Source: Rhodocaloribacter litoris (lineage in GTDB: Bacteria; Bacteroidota; Rhodothermia; Rhodothermales; ISCAR-4553). Taken from it: a stretch of 64,000 bases of DNA. The notes under the pieces are model-generated. The model was not told where the DNA came from, made no database searches, and worked only from the letters and a program-made list of their open reading frames with translations. Below, piece after piece: positions 38,673 through 47,374 of the stretch. The position numbers and the translations under genes were made by a program. Within the stretch, counting starts at the first letter, position 1; each line of letters opens with the position of its first letter. The stretch is taken from positions 1,279,519 through 1,343,518 of the forward strand of contig NZ_CP076718.1 of NCBI RefSeq assembly GCF_011682235.2, written 5' to 3'.

Positions 38673-41480
38673 GTGATACGACCGCCGCTCATACGAGGTG
38701 TGTGCGGGCTGCTCGGACTCCTGATGGTCCTTCCCGCCCCCTCGCTCCTGGCGCAGCGGAGCCGGTACGACGTGCCCGTTCCGATCGCCGAAGCCCGGCG
38801 CGACGCGGACGGCGACTTCGTGCCGGATCGCCTCGGCGACACGCTGACCGTCGCCGGTTATGCCACCGTCGGCACGGGGATCCTGCACGGCAGGCGGCTC
38901 CAGCTCTTCGTGCAGGATGCCTCGGCCGGCATCGCCGTCTTCGATGAAGCGATGCCGCAGCCCGTCCGGCAGGGCGACAGCCTGGTGGTCATCGGAGTGC
39001 TGGAGATGGACCGGGGCCTGACGGTGCTGCGCCCCCTCTACTACCACGCCCGCCCGGCGCGGGGAACGCCGCCGGCTCCCCTCGCGCTGTCGCTCGACGA
39101 AGCCGGGGAAGCCCACGAGGGCCGGCTGGTGCAGGTCACGGGACGGGTGCTCGTCTCCGACCGCACCCGCAGCGGGGGGCAGTACCTGACGCTGATGCCG
39201 GTGGATGGCGGCCCGGCCCGGCTGCAGGTCTACCTTGAACCGGCGCACGAGACCGGCCTCGACCTGCGGCACTACGCCGCCGGCGACGTCTACCGGATGA
39301 CCGGGATCCTCGGCCAGTTCGACCTCGAACCGCCCTACGACACCGGCTACCAGCTGCTGCCTCGCGCGCCGGGCGACATCATCCGGGACGGCCTGCCCGG
39401 GCACCTGCAACGCCGGCTCGTCTACGTGGGCCTCTGCGTGCTGATCCTCGCCCTGGCCGGCATGGTGCTGCTGCGGGGGCAGGTGATCCGCCGCACGCGC
39501 GAGCTGGCCGAAACGGACCGGCGCTTCCGCACCATCTACGAAGGCGTGCTGGACATCATCCTCGTCGTCGACGACGACCGGCGCATCCTGAACGCCAACC
39601 CCGAAGCCTGCCGGGCCCTCGGATACCCCGAGGCCACGCTGCAACGCCTGCGCCTGGACGACCTCGTCGAGGACGGCGCGGTCGAGCCGCTCTTTCCCAG
39701 CACCACCGGCGTCACCGACCACCGCTTCGAGACGTGCCTGCGCACCCGGGACGACCGCTCCCTCCACGTCGCCGGGCGGGTCAACCGCATCCACTTTGCC
39801 GGGCCCGCACGGCGCCGCCCGGCACACGCGGCGCAGTGGCTCTTCGTCCTGCACGACATCACCCGGCACAAGGAGCAGGAAGCCGAACTGATCGCCGCCA
39901 AGGAACGGGCCGAAGAGCTCAACCGCCTCAAGTCCACCTTCCTGGCCAACGTCAGCCACGAGGTGCGCACCCCCATGAACGGGATCATCGGCATCGCCAG
40001 CCTGCTCGAGAAAACCCCGCTGACGCCGGAACAACGTGAATACATGCAGATCATCCAGCACAGCGGCAACGCCCTGCTGGCGATCCTCAACGACATCCTC
40101 GACTTTTCGAAGATCGAGGCGAACCAGATCACCCTCGAGCACCGCCCCTTTGCCGTGCGGGCGTGCGTGGAGGAGGCGATCGACATGGTCGCGCTGCGGG
40201 CCTCACGGAAGGGGTTGCGCCTGGCCTACATCTTCTCGCCCGGCGTCCCGCCCGCCGTCACCGGCGACGTGACCCGGCTGCGCCAGGTGCTGGTGAACCT
40301 GCTCTCGAACGCCGTCAAGTTCACGGAGGAGGGCGAGGTGACGGTGTACGTCACCGTTGCGGAAGAGGCGGCCGACGGCTGGCGGCTCCGCTTCGCCGTG
40401 CGGGACACCGGCATCGGCATGCCCGGCGACCGGCTCGACCGCCTGTTCCAGCCCTTCAGCCAGATCGACGCGTCCACCACCCGCAAGTATGGCGGGACGG
40501 GGCTGGGCCTGGCCATCAGCCGGCGCCTGTGCGAGCTGATGGGCGGCACGATGGCGGTCGAGAGCCGGGTGGGCGTCGGCACCACGTTCACCTTCACCGT
40601 GCAGGTCGGGAGGCCGCCCGTCGCCCCCGGCGACGCGCGATGCGCCGACCTGGCCGGGCGGCATGTGCTGGTGGTGCATCCGAGCGCCACGTTCCGCGAG
40701 AGCCTCACACGCCAGCTCGAAGACCTGGGGCTGACGGTCGAGGCCGTCGCCACCCCGGCGGTCCTGGACCGGCGCGAGGCCGGGCGTGCCTTCGACGTGG
40801 CGCTCGTGGACGCGGTGCCGGCCCCCGGTGCGTCCTCGCCTTCGTCACCGGCCCGGCTGTTGCGCGAGCGCCTGCCCGGCATACCGGTAATCACCCTGTT
40901 CCCCTTCGGCGGGGAGGCCGCTGCCCCCGGCGGGGGACTGCGCCTGCACAAGCCGGTCAAACTGGCCCGGCTGCGCGAGGTGCTGCGGCAGGCCCTCTTT
41001 CCGGAGACCGCCCGGGAAGCCCGGCCCGGCACGCCGGAACCCGATCTGCCCGCTCGCCCGCACGCCCCGCTCCGCGTCCTGCTGGCCGAGGACAACCCGA
41101 TCAACCAGCGCATCGCCCTGCAGATGCTGTCCAAGCTGGGCCACCGGGCCGACCTGGCCGAAAACGGCCTCGAAGCCCTCGACGCCCTGGCACGGCAGCC
41201 GTACGACGTGGTCCTGCTCGACGTGCAGATGCCCGAGATGGACGGCCTGGAGGCCGCCCGGCAGATTCGCGCCCGCTACGGGGAACGCGCGCCCTGCCTG
41301 GTGGCCCTGACCGCCCATGCCCTCGAAGACCAGCAGGCCGAGTGCATGGCCGCCGGCATGCAGCACTACCTCAGCAAACCGGTGCGGCTGGAAACCCTCC
41401 AGCACCTCCTGGACCGGATCGCCCGCGAACACGCCGTCGCCAGGCGACGCCCCGCCTCCGGCTCCACGACCCCAACCTGA
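38673..41480 (+). CDS. Hybrid sensor histidine kinase with periplasmic OB-fold sensor region
   Basis: 935 residues from a GTG at 38673. A signal-like segment (CGLLGLLMVLPAPSLLAQ) precedes two periplasmic OB-fold-like repeats, about residues 45-115 (RLGDTLTVAGYATVGTG ... LFVQDASAGIAVFD) and 150-215 (GRLVQVTGRVLV ... GDVYRMTGILGQFD). A membrane span follows at about 249-267, then a PAS domain (about 275-390). The H-box is FLANVSHEVRTPMNG with His429, followed by HATPase_c (NLLSNAVKFTEEG, DTGIGMP, GTGLGLAIS). Receiver 1 (about 660-770) lacks the acidic pair (VVHPS) but keeps VALVDAVP and HKPV; receiver 2 has Asp850 in LLDVQMPEMDG and SKPV. Receiver 1 looks inactive. Confidence 0.87.
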   Translation: MIRPPLIRGVCGLLGLLMVLPAPSLLAQRSRYDVPVPIAEARRDADGDFVPDRLGDTLTVAGYATVGTGILHGRRLQLFVQDASAGIAVFDEAMPQPVRQGDSLVVIGVLEMDRGLTVLRPLYYHARPARGTPPAPLALSLDEAGEAHEGRLVQVTGRVLVSDRTRSGGQYLTLMPVDGGPARLQVYLEPAHETGLDLRHYAAGDVYRMTGILGQFDLEPPYDTGYQLLPRAPGDIIRDGLPGHLQRRLVYVGLCVLILALAGMVLLRGQVIRRTRELAETDRRFRTIYEGVLDIILVVDDDRRILNANPEACRALGYPEATLQRLRLDDLVEDGAVEPLFPSTTGVTDHRFETCLRTRDDRSLHVAGRVNRIHFAGPARRRPAHAAQWLFVLHDITRHKEQEAELIAAKERAEELNRLKSTFLANVSHEVRTPMNGIIGIASLLEKTPLTPEQREYMQIIQHSGNALLAILNDILDFSKIEANQITLEHRPFAVRACVEEAIDMVALRASRKGLRLAYIFSPGVPPAVTGDVTRLRQVLVNLLSNAVKFTEEGEVTVYVTVAEEAADGWRLRFAVRDTGIGMPGDRLDRLFQPFSQIDASTTRKYGGTGLGLAISRRLCELMGGTMAVESRVGVGTTFTFTVQVGRPPVAPGDARCADLAGRHVLVVHPSATFRESLTRQLEDLGLTVEAVATPAVLDRREAGRAFDVALVDAVPAPGASSPSSPARLLRERLPGIPVITLFPFGGEAAAPGGGLRLHKPVKLARLREVLRQALFPETAREARPGTPEPDLPARPHAPLRVLLAEDNPINQRIALQMLSKLGHRADLAENGLEALDALARQPYDVVLLDVQMPEMDGLEAARQIRARYGERAPCLVALTAHALEDQQAECMAAGMQHYLSKPVRLETLQHLLDRIAREHAVARRRPASGSTTPT

Positions 41481-41556
41481 CCGCCCGGGAACTTTCCCCT
41501 CCGCGTGCGGATGCACACCCCGCTCCCGCGGCTCGTACCGCCAACCTGCCGGCCCC

Positions 41557-42000
41557 ATGCCCCTGCCCCCCTCCGACGCCTGCCCACCCGACGGCGCCGT
41601 GCTGGCCCGCCTGCTGGCCCGGCACTTCCGCTGGGACGGCTGGGAAACCCTCATCGTGCAGAACGGCTACACCATCGACCGCCCCCGTCACACACGCCAC
41701 CCCCGCTTCCCCGATATCATCTACCCGATCGACTACGGCTACCTCAACCTCACCCGCAGCACCGACGGCGAGGCCATCGACCTGTTCGTCGGCTCCGCCG
41801 CCAACGGCCTGGTGGCCCTCCTTCTGACCCACGACTACCGCCGCGGCGACCGCGAGGTCAAGCTGCTCTACAACTGCACCCCGGAGGAGATTTACCTGGT
41901 GAACGGGTTCATCAACTTCGACCGGACGCTGATGGCGGGATGGCTCGTCCTGCGCTACCCGATGCAGGCCCTGTGGGATGGCGCCGGCGCTTCTCCGTGA
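41557..42000 (+). CDS. Inorganic pyrophosphatase-like protein
   Basis: 147 residues from the ATG at 41557. It has IIYPIDYGYLNLTRSTDGEAIDLFVG, which matches the soluble family I pyrophosphatase segment YPxDYGYxxxTxxxDGDxxDxxV, and then GDREVKLLYNCTPEEI. Some of the usual acidic metal ligands differ: GEAIDLF stands in place of GDxxDV. The hydrolytic function is therefore plausible but not certain. It follows the hybrid kinase by 76 bp. The final part (VNGFINFDRTLMAGWLVLR) is helical. Confidence 0.7.
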   Translation: MPLPPSDACPPDGAVLARLLARHFRWDGWETLIVQNGYTIDRPRHTRHPRFPDIIYPIDYGYLNLTRSTDGEAIDLFVGSAANGLVALLLTHDYRRGDREVKLLYNCTPEEIYLVNGFINFDRTLMAGWLVLRYPMQALWDGAGASP

Positions 42001-42148
42001 GGAACCCCGACCCCGATCCGAGGGTCTTCTCACCAAGACTTCACCGGCTCCCGGACGAACGAAGCTTGCATCCGGCGGGGCGGGGTTTTAACTTTGCGGT
42101 CCTTTCGCGCTCCGGCCCCTGCCGCAAGACCGGTGTCCGGGTCGGAAC

Positions 42149-42221
42149 GATCCCGTAGCTCAGCTGGTAGAGCATCTGACTTTTAATCAGAGGGTCCCAG
42201 GTTCGAATCCTGGCGGGATCA
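42149..42221 (+). tRNA. tRNA-Lys (TTT anticodon)
   Basis: A complete cloverleaf: acceptor GATCCCG/CGGGATC, D arm GCTCAGCTGGTAGAGC, anticodon arm TCTGACTTTTAATCAGA with anticodon TTT, and T arm CCAGGTTCGAATCCTGG. The discriminator is A; CCA is not encoded. 73 nt. Confidence 0.95.
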
Positions 42222-42330
42222 CACGACACGGCGCATACGCGCCGGCGAAAACAGGGGGCGGATTTTTGCATGAAGCGGGCCACCCGCGGAAACAAATTGA
42301 CGATCCGCACCCTAAAATTTGCCCTGACAA

Positions 42331-42414
42331 GCCCAGGTGGCGGAATAGGTAGACGCGCCGTCTTGAGGGGGCGGTGCCCGAAAGGGCGTGCTGGTTCGAC
42401 TCCAGTCCTGGGCA
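42331..42414 (+). tRNA. tRNA-Leu (GAG anticodon)
   Basis: A class II tRNA of 84 nt. Acceptor GCCCAGG/CCTGGGC, anticodon stem CCGTC/GGCGG around the loop TTGAGGG with anticodon GAG, a long variable arm (TGCCCGAAAGGGCGT), and T arm TGGTTCGACTCCA. Discriminator A; CCA is not encoded. Confidence 0.93.
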
Positions 42415-42432
42415 CTCCGACGCACCTCCCGA

Positions 42433-42468
42433 GCCGCTGAGTCACAACGACTTGGCGGCTTCTTTTCT
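42433..42468 (+). terminator. Terminator after tRNA-Leu
   Basis: An 11-bp stem (GCCGCTGAGTC / GACTTGGCGGC, two G-U pairs) with a 5-nt loop, followed by TTCTTTTCT. It separates the tRNA genes from the CRISPR-Cas region. Confidence 0.75.
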
Positions 42469-42663
42469 GGGTGCTCCGGCCCACATTTCGACAACAAAGT
42501 CCCCGGACACCGGATTCGTGCCCGGACCGGCCTGCGCGACGACGCTCTTCACGTTACCTCCGGTCACACCGGGCTTTTCCACCCTTTCCCGCACGCTTCT
42601 CGCCCGGCCTCTCACGGGGTGGCATGACGAGCGCTTTTGTTTTAACATGAGAGCGGTCTCCGC

Positions 42664-43674
42664 ATGCACGGCCCAGCGTCCCGGCTCATGTCCCGTCCCC
42701 CCCTTGCGTTCATGCGGCTCAAGCGGCTCTTCGACGAAGGTGCCGAACTGACCCTGCCCGAGATGGCGATGCGCCTCGGCATTTCCGAGCGGCATGCCCG
42801 GCGCGTGTTGCACGAACTCATCGACGGCGGCCTCCCGCTCGTACACCGCCGCGAGGGCAGGCGAAAGGTCTATTTTCTCCCGGAAGGGCAACGGGAGACG
42901 ACCCTGCAACAGATCTCCCTGACGGAGGAAGAAGTACTGGCCCTCACCGTTGCCGTCGAGGCGGCCCGGGCCACGCTGGCCGCCACGCCCTTGGGTGCTC
43001 CGCTCGAGCATGCCTTCAGCAAACTCCTCCACGAACTGGCACCCAATGTCTATTCCTTCAGCCTGGAAGAGCTCCCCTCGCACTGGCACTTCGGTTCCCC
43101 CGGCATCATCCCGATCAATGCAGAGATATTCCACACCCTCAGCCGTGCCATCGAAGAGAAGCGCACGGTGCTCATCGATTACCATACGGCCAGCAACAAC
43201 ACCGTCTCGCGCAACCGGCGCATCGACCCGCTCATGTTCGGCATGCCGGGAGGATCGTGGCTGGTCGTGGCCTGGTGTCACCGGCGGCGCGCCATCCGGG
43301 ACTTCGCCATCGCCGGCATACGGGCCATTCGGCCCACTGACACGTTCTTCGCGCCTCCCGATGGCTTTGACCCGGAACTCTACTTCCGGGACCGCTTCGG
43401 CAGCCTGGCCGGCGAAGTATTGACCGTGCGCCTGCTCGTCGAGGCCGACCGTGCTCCTTACTTCGAACGCAAGGTCTATCACCCGACCCAGCAGATCGAA
43501 CGACACCTGGAGGACGGGCGCATCATTGTGTCTTTCGAAGCCGCCGGCCTGGAAGCCCTCCGGGCCTTTTGCCTGAGCTGGGGCTCCGGCGTAAAGGTCC
43601 TCGATCCCCCCGAACTGGTTGCCCGCATGCAGGAGGAGAGCCGGGCGCTGGCCCGCCACTATCCGGGCGAATAG
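42664..43674 (+). CDS. WYL-domain transcriptional regulator of the CRISPR locus
   Basis: 336 residues from the first ATG; the ATG at 42688 (MSRPPLAFM) is another possible start. The N-terminal winged helix (LKRLFDEGAELTLPEMAMRLGISERHARRVLHEL) binds DNA. The WYL domain (about 165-230) contains TVLIDYHTASNNTVSRNRRIDPLMF and WLVVAWCHRRRAIRDFAIAGIR, and the C-terminal WCX part ends with GVKVLDPPELVARM. WYL regulators often sit with phage-defence genes and respond to a ligand, probably nucleic acid or a nucleotide; that role is inferred. It is the first gene of the cas cluster direction, 104 bp before the nuclease gene. Confidence 0.85.
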   Translation: MHGPASRLMSRPPLAFMRLKRLFDEGAELTLPEMAMRLGISERHARRVLHELIDGGLPLVHRREGRRKVYFLPEGQRETTLQQISLTEEEVLALTVAVEAARATLAATPLGAPLEHAFSKLLHELAPNVYSFSLEELPSHWHFGSPGIIPINAEIFHTLSRAIEEKRTVLIDYHTASNNTVSRNRRIDPLMFGMPGGSWLVVAWCHRRRAIRDFAIAGIRAIRPTDTFFAPPDGFDPELYFRDRFGSLAGEVLTVRLLVEADRAPYFERKVYHPTQQIERHLEDGRIIVSFEAAGLEALRAFCLSWGSGVKVLDPPELVARMQEESRALARHYPGE

Positions 43675-43778
43675 CCGGCCCGATAATGTCCGGGTTCGAG
43701 TTTTTAAGGTCCGGTCTGGCAGAGGGACGTTTGTATGTTCGGGAAGGTTATGTTTTCCCTCCCGGATGTGTTTTTGCC

Positions 43779-44489
43779 ATGAACACCCCCCTACCCGTCA
43801 GGCTTACCCCTTCGATGTTGACGTTTCTGTGGGAAGAATGCCGTCGCTGTTTCTGGCTTCACGCCCACGGGTTGGCCCGTCCCCGCCTGCCCTTTCCGGC
43901 CGTCTTTTCCCGCTATCACGACGTGCTGAGCCGGTTCTTCCTGGGGCGCTGTCCCTCCACGCTGGACGCCTCGCTTCCGCCCGGACGGTTCCTCGGAGGC
44001 GAACTGTGGGTGGAGTCCCGCCCGCTCCGCGCCGGCCGCTTCCCGTATTTCATCCGGGGACGCCTCGATCACCTGGCGCAGTTCGACGACGGCACCTGGG
44101 GGCTGATCGACTTCAAGATGCTCGCACCCCATGGCGAGCACCTGGACAAATACGCCCGGCAGCTCCATGCCTATGCACGGGCGCTGGAGATGGCCGCTCC
44201 GACGGGCCTGAACCGGGCCCCCATCACCCGCATGGGGCTCTTCTGCATCGACCCCGTGCAGGTCGAAGCGCATACGGCCGGCGACCGGCTCCTGGTGCGG
44301 CTGCAGCCCGTGTGGATCGAGATCCGGCGCGATGACGCTACCTTCGACGCCTTCCTCGAAGCGGTGCTGGAGGTCATCGCACGCCCCCTCCCGCCGAAGG
44401 CCGCTCCGGACTGCCCGTGTTGTACCTATTCGAACCGGCGCCGTGCCCTGGCGCGCCGTATGTCCCACGCTCAGCACCATCAGCCATGA
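43779..44489 (+). CDS. Cas4-like RecB-family PD-(D/E)XK nuclease, coupled to cas3
   Basis: 236 residues from the ATG at 43779; the open frame further upstream overlaps the WYL gene. The RecB/Cas4 active-site order is present: G94-R-L-D97, D111-F-K113 (LIDFK), then Q128-L-H-A-Y132. Cysteines flank the domain as in Cas4: C21 and C24 (EECRRCFW) at the N-terminus and C212, C214, C215 (DCPCCTY) at the C-terminus. These could hold a 4Fe-4S cluster. Its stop codon overlaps the cas3 start (ATGA), so the two are translationally coupled. Cas4 normally trims prespacers in types I-A, I-B, I-C, I-D and I-U and is not typical of type I-E. The protein may be Cas4-like or an independent RecB-like defence nuclease. 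Confidence 0.78.
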   Translation: MNTPLPVRLTPSMLTFLWEECRRCFWLHAHGLARPRLPFPAVFSRYHDVLSRFFLGRCPSTLDASLPPGRFLGGELWVESRPLRAGRFPYFIRGRLDHLAQFDDGTWGLIDFKMLAPHGEHLDKYARQLHAYARALEMAAPTGLNRAPITRMGLFCIDPVQVEAHTAGDRLLVRLQPVWIEIRRDDATFDAFLEAVLEVIARPLPPKAAPDCPCCTYSNRRRALARRMSHAQHHQP

Positions 44490-47293
44490 ACGACATCCCC
44501 GCCTGGCGTCTGTTCTGGGCCAAGACGGACAAGAATAATCCGAATTCGGCATGGACCCGCCCGCTCTGGGCACACCTGCTGGATGTGGCCCACACAGCCC
44601 TTTTGCTCTGGCAGTTTTTTCTGCCACACGAGCTGAAGCAGCGCATCGCTAGAGACCTCGGGCTCTCCCCAGAAGAGGCCGGTTATGTGCTGAGCTTCTG
44701 GATCGGCCTGCACGACATCGGCAAGGCCATCCCGACGTTTCAAGCACTGCATCCTCCCTCTCGCGAAAAGCTCGAAGCGGCCGGCTTTCGGTTCGAGGGA
44801 TTCAATGAACGCAAACACCACGGCCATGCCAGCATCGCGATCCTGGCCGGCTGGCTGTCACACCGGAAAGGCTCGCCCCTCTTCGAACAGGTTGCGGCCT
44901 GGGTGGGAGCCCATCACGGGAGGCTCTATGCCCGTCAGTACTGGGAAAACGACCTTTCGAACCCGGGTATCCTCGGAGACAAGAACTGGAAGGCGGCACG
45001 CCATGCTCTCCTCGATGCCCTCCACAAGGTCTGGTTCGCTCGCTATCCCGTCCAGGCATCCGTTGACCCCCCTGGCCACCTCATGCCCACCTGGCTCCCC
45101 GCCTTCGGAGGCTGGGCCACACTGGCAGACTGGCTGGGCTCCATGGCTTCCTTTTTCCCACGCGATACCGGTACGGGCCTCACGGCCTACCTGGAGAAAA
45201 GCCGCCGGGGAGCGGAACAGGCGCTTCGCAGCGCCGGCTTCGAACGACAGGCCCACTTGCACTACCCGGGCTTCGAAGCCCTTTTCCCGTTTGCCCCCAA
45301 CCCCATGCAGGAAGCCCTGGTCCGGATGCCCCTTCCGGAGAAGGGAGCCCCTTCGCTGGTCCTCGTCGAGGGCCCGACGGGAGAAGGCAAAACCGAAGGC
45401 GCTTTTGCTCTGACGGCACGGCTACAAGAACATACCCGGGGCAGCGGTCTCTATACAGCCATGCCCACCCAGGCCACCAGCGACGGGCTGTTCGAACGCA
45501 CGCTGGACTTTCTACAAAAGGCCCACACCGGAACGGCCAACTTTCGGCTGGTGCATGGCAATGCCGACCTGTCCCCCGATCAGGAGAATCTGATCTGCGA
45601 GGTGGAGGATCTGGATGCACTCTTCGACCAGGACGATCAGAACGGCCCTGAACGGACTGAAGGGGTGGTTCGCACGCTGACATGGTTTCTCCCGCGCAAA
45701 CGCAGCCTGCTGGCCCCCTACGGCCTGGGCACCGTAGATCAGGCCTTCCTCGGTGTGCTCTACGCCCGGCACTTTTTCCTGCGCCTGTTCGCCCTCAGCG
45801 GCAAGACGGTCCTGTTCGACGAGGTGCATGCCTACGATCTGTACATGCAACACCTCTTCGTGCGGCTGCTGCGTTGGCTGCATGCCCTCGGCTGCCATGT
45901 CATTCTTCTTTCGGCCACGTTGCCGGCCCGCTTCCGGGAAGCCTGCTTCAAAGCCTGGGGTGACGCCGCGCCGGAAAATGACATCTCCCCCGCATCCGTT
46001 CCCTACCCGGCGATCTGGCAGGTACAGAACGGAAAGGCCACGCTGTACCGAGGCGGATTCCCCACGCGATGGATGCAAAAGGCGCGGCTGATCCGTTTCA
46101 CGCCGGATCCGGACGAGATTGCCCGCAAGGCCGTCGCGGCCTACGAGGAAGGGGCCGTCGTGCTCGTCATCTGCAACACCGTACGACGCGCTCAGGCCAT
46201 CTTCCAGGCGCTACCTGAAGAGGTACGTGCTCAGACCAAAGACGTGATGCTCCTGCATGCCCGGTACCGGTTCGGGCAGCGTAAGGCACGACAGGACAGG
46301 GTTCTCGAGCGCTTCGGCAAGGAGCGCCCGAGCGGGCGCGGCGCCATCCTCGTCGCCACCCAGCTGGCCGAGCAGTCGCTCGACCTCGACGCCGATGTGC
46401 TCTTCACCGACCTCGCTCCGATCGATCTGCTACTCCAGCGGGCCGGACGCCTGCACCGGCACCTTGAGCTCCGCCCTTCCGAAGAACGGCCGGAAGGCTA
46501 CCGCGTGCCCATGGTCTACTGGCTCTGCCCCGAAGCCGATCCCGGATGCCTGCCCGACCTCAGCGACATCGGTATCCGGGCCTCGCGCTATACGGTCTAC
46601 GCGCCCGCGATTGCCTGGAAGACCTGGGCCGTGCTGAAAGACCTTGCCGAATGGCACCTGCCCGCCGACTACCGCACACTCATTGAAGCCGTCTATGCCG
46701 ACGATCAGCAGGCGCCTGAAGGACTCTCGAACGAAGGCCAAGAGCAGTGGGAACAGGCAATACAGACCGTCGGCAAGATGGAAAAGGAGGCTGAAAACGA
46801 AGCCTTCCGCCAGCTCATCCCTGAACCCACCCGCCGGGGACTACGCAAGCTGTTGGACCCCGACCGGCGCACCCTGGCCGACGAGGACAACGATGAGGCC
46901 CATCCTTCGCAGCGCGTCCTGACCCGCCTGGGTGCGGAGAGTGCCGAGGTGGTGGTGCTCTTCACCGGAACCAGCGGCAACCTCTATCTCGATCCGGCCT
47001 GCACGGAGCCGGCACCGCTGTCCGTGCCCGCGGGGCGTAAAGACCTGCCGGTGGAGAGCGTACGCGCCCTGCTCCAGAACGGGGTGCGCATCAGCTACGA
47101 GGACATCGCGCAGGCGCTCCGGGAGCGAGATGAGACCGAACTCCCCGAACCCTGGCGCCAGGCCGCCGCCCACACGCCGGCCCTGCAACATCGCCACCCG
47201 CTGGTCCTTACCGAGGGGAAGGCCGACGTGGCCGGCTATCGCATCACCGAAGATGCCGAGCTGGGCATCTGTATCGAGCGAGTAAAAAAATAG
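44486..47293 (+). CDS. cas3: CRISPR-associated helicase/nuclease Cas3 (type I-E)
   Basis: 935 residues. The HD nuclease domain (about 1-270) starts with the I-E-like WRLFWAKT; ligands include His30 (LWAHLLD), H76-D77 in LHDIGKA and HH in VGAHHGRLY. The SF2 helicase part has Walker A VEGPTGEGKTEGAF (about 295-308), DEVH (445-448), SAT in LLSATLP (about 475), and motif VI QRAGRLHRH (about 651-659). Cas3 is recruited to DNA-bound Cascade, degrades the displaced strand processively and unwinds DNA. HD precedes helicase, the normal order. It begins in ATGA overlap with the Cas4-like gene and is followed by an 81-bp gap containing a hairpin before cas8e. Confidence 0.95.
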   Translation: MNDIPAWRLFWAKTDKNNPNSAWTRPLWAHLLDVAHTALLLWQFFLPHELKQRIARDLGLSPEEAGYVLSFWIGLHDIGKAIPTFQALHPPSREKLEAAGFRFEGFNERKHHGHASIAILAGWLSHRKGSPLFEQVAAWVGAHHGRLYARQYWENDLSNPGILGDKNWKAARHALLDALHKVWFARYPVQASVDPPGHLMPTWLPAFGGWATLADWLGSMASFFPRDTGTGLTAYLEKSRRGAEQALRSAGFERQAHLHYPGFEALFPFAPNPMQEALVRMPLPEKGAPSLVLVEGPTGEGKTEGAFALTARLQEHTRGSGLYTAMPTQATSDGLFERTLDFLQKAHTGTANFRLVHGNADLSPDQENLICEVEDLDALFDQDDQNGPERTEGVVRTLTWFLPRKRSLLAPYGLGTVDQAFLGVLYARHFFLRLFALSGKTVLFDEVHAYDLYMQHLFVRLLRWLHALGCHVILLSATLPARFREACFKAWGDAAPENDISPASVPYPAIWQVQNGKATLYRGGFPTRWMQKARLIRFTPDPDEIARKAVAAYEEGAVVLVICNTVRRAQAIFQALPEEVRAQTKDVMLLHARYRFGQRKARQDRVLERFGKERPSGRGAILVATQLAEQSLDLDADVLFTDLAPIDLLLQRAGRLHRHLELRPSEERPEGYRVPMVYWLCPEADPGCLPDLSDIGIRASRYTVYAPAIAWKTWAVLKDLAEWHLPADYRTLIEAVYADDQQAPEGLSNEGQEQWEQAIQTVGKMEKEAENEAFRQLIPEPTRRGLRKLLDPDRRTLADEDNDEAHPSQRVLTRLGAESAEVVVLFTGTSGNLYLDPACTEPAPLSVPAGRKDLPVESVRALLQNGVRISYEDIAQALRERDETELPEPWRQAAAHTPALQHRHPLVLTEGKADVAGYRITEDAELGICIERVKK

Positions 47294-47313
47294 GTCGGGG
47301 GCCGCCCCCCGAC
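47294..47313 (+). promoter_or_regulatory. Hairpin between cas3 and cas8e
   Basis: GTCGGGGG-CCGC-CCCCCGAC-type stem directly after the cas3 stop codon, without a T-run. It may mark a separate transcript for Cascade or merely stabilise the RNA 3' end. Confidence 0.4.
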
Positions 47314-47374
47314 TCCTTCCCCCTTCGGACTCGTCATCCTGTATCCTTCCCGTTCCTAAATCTGTCTGACCAAC

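Noticed and set aside
42241..42330. TTGACG ... TAAAAT before tRNA-Leu as a promoter.
   Set aside because: Spacing is only 10 bp; the tRNAs may be cotranscribed.
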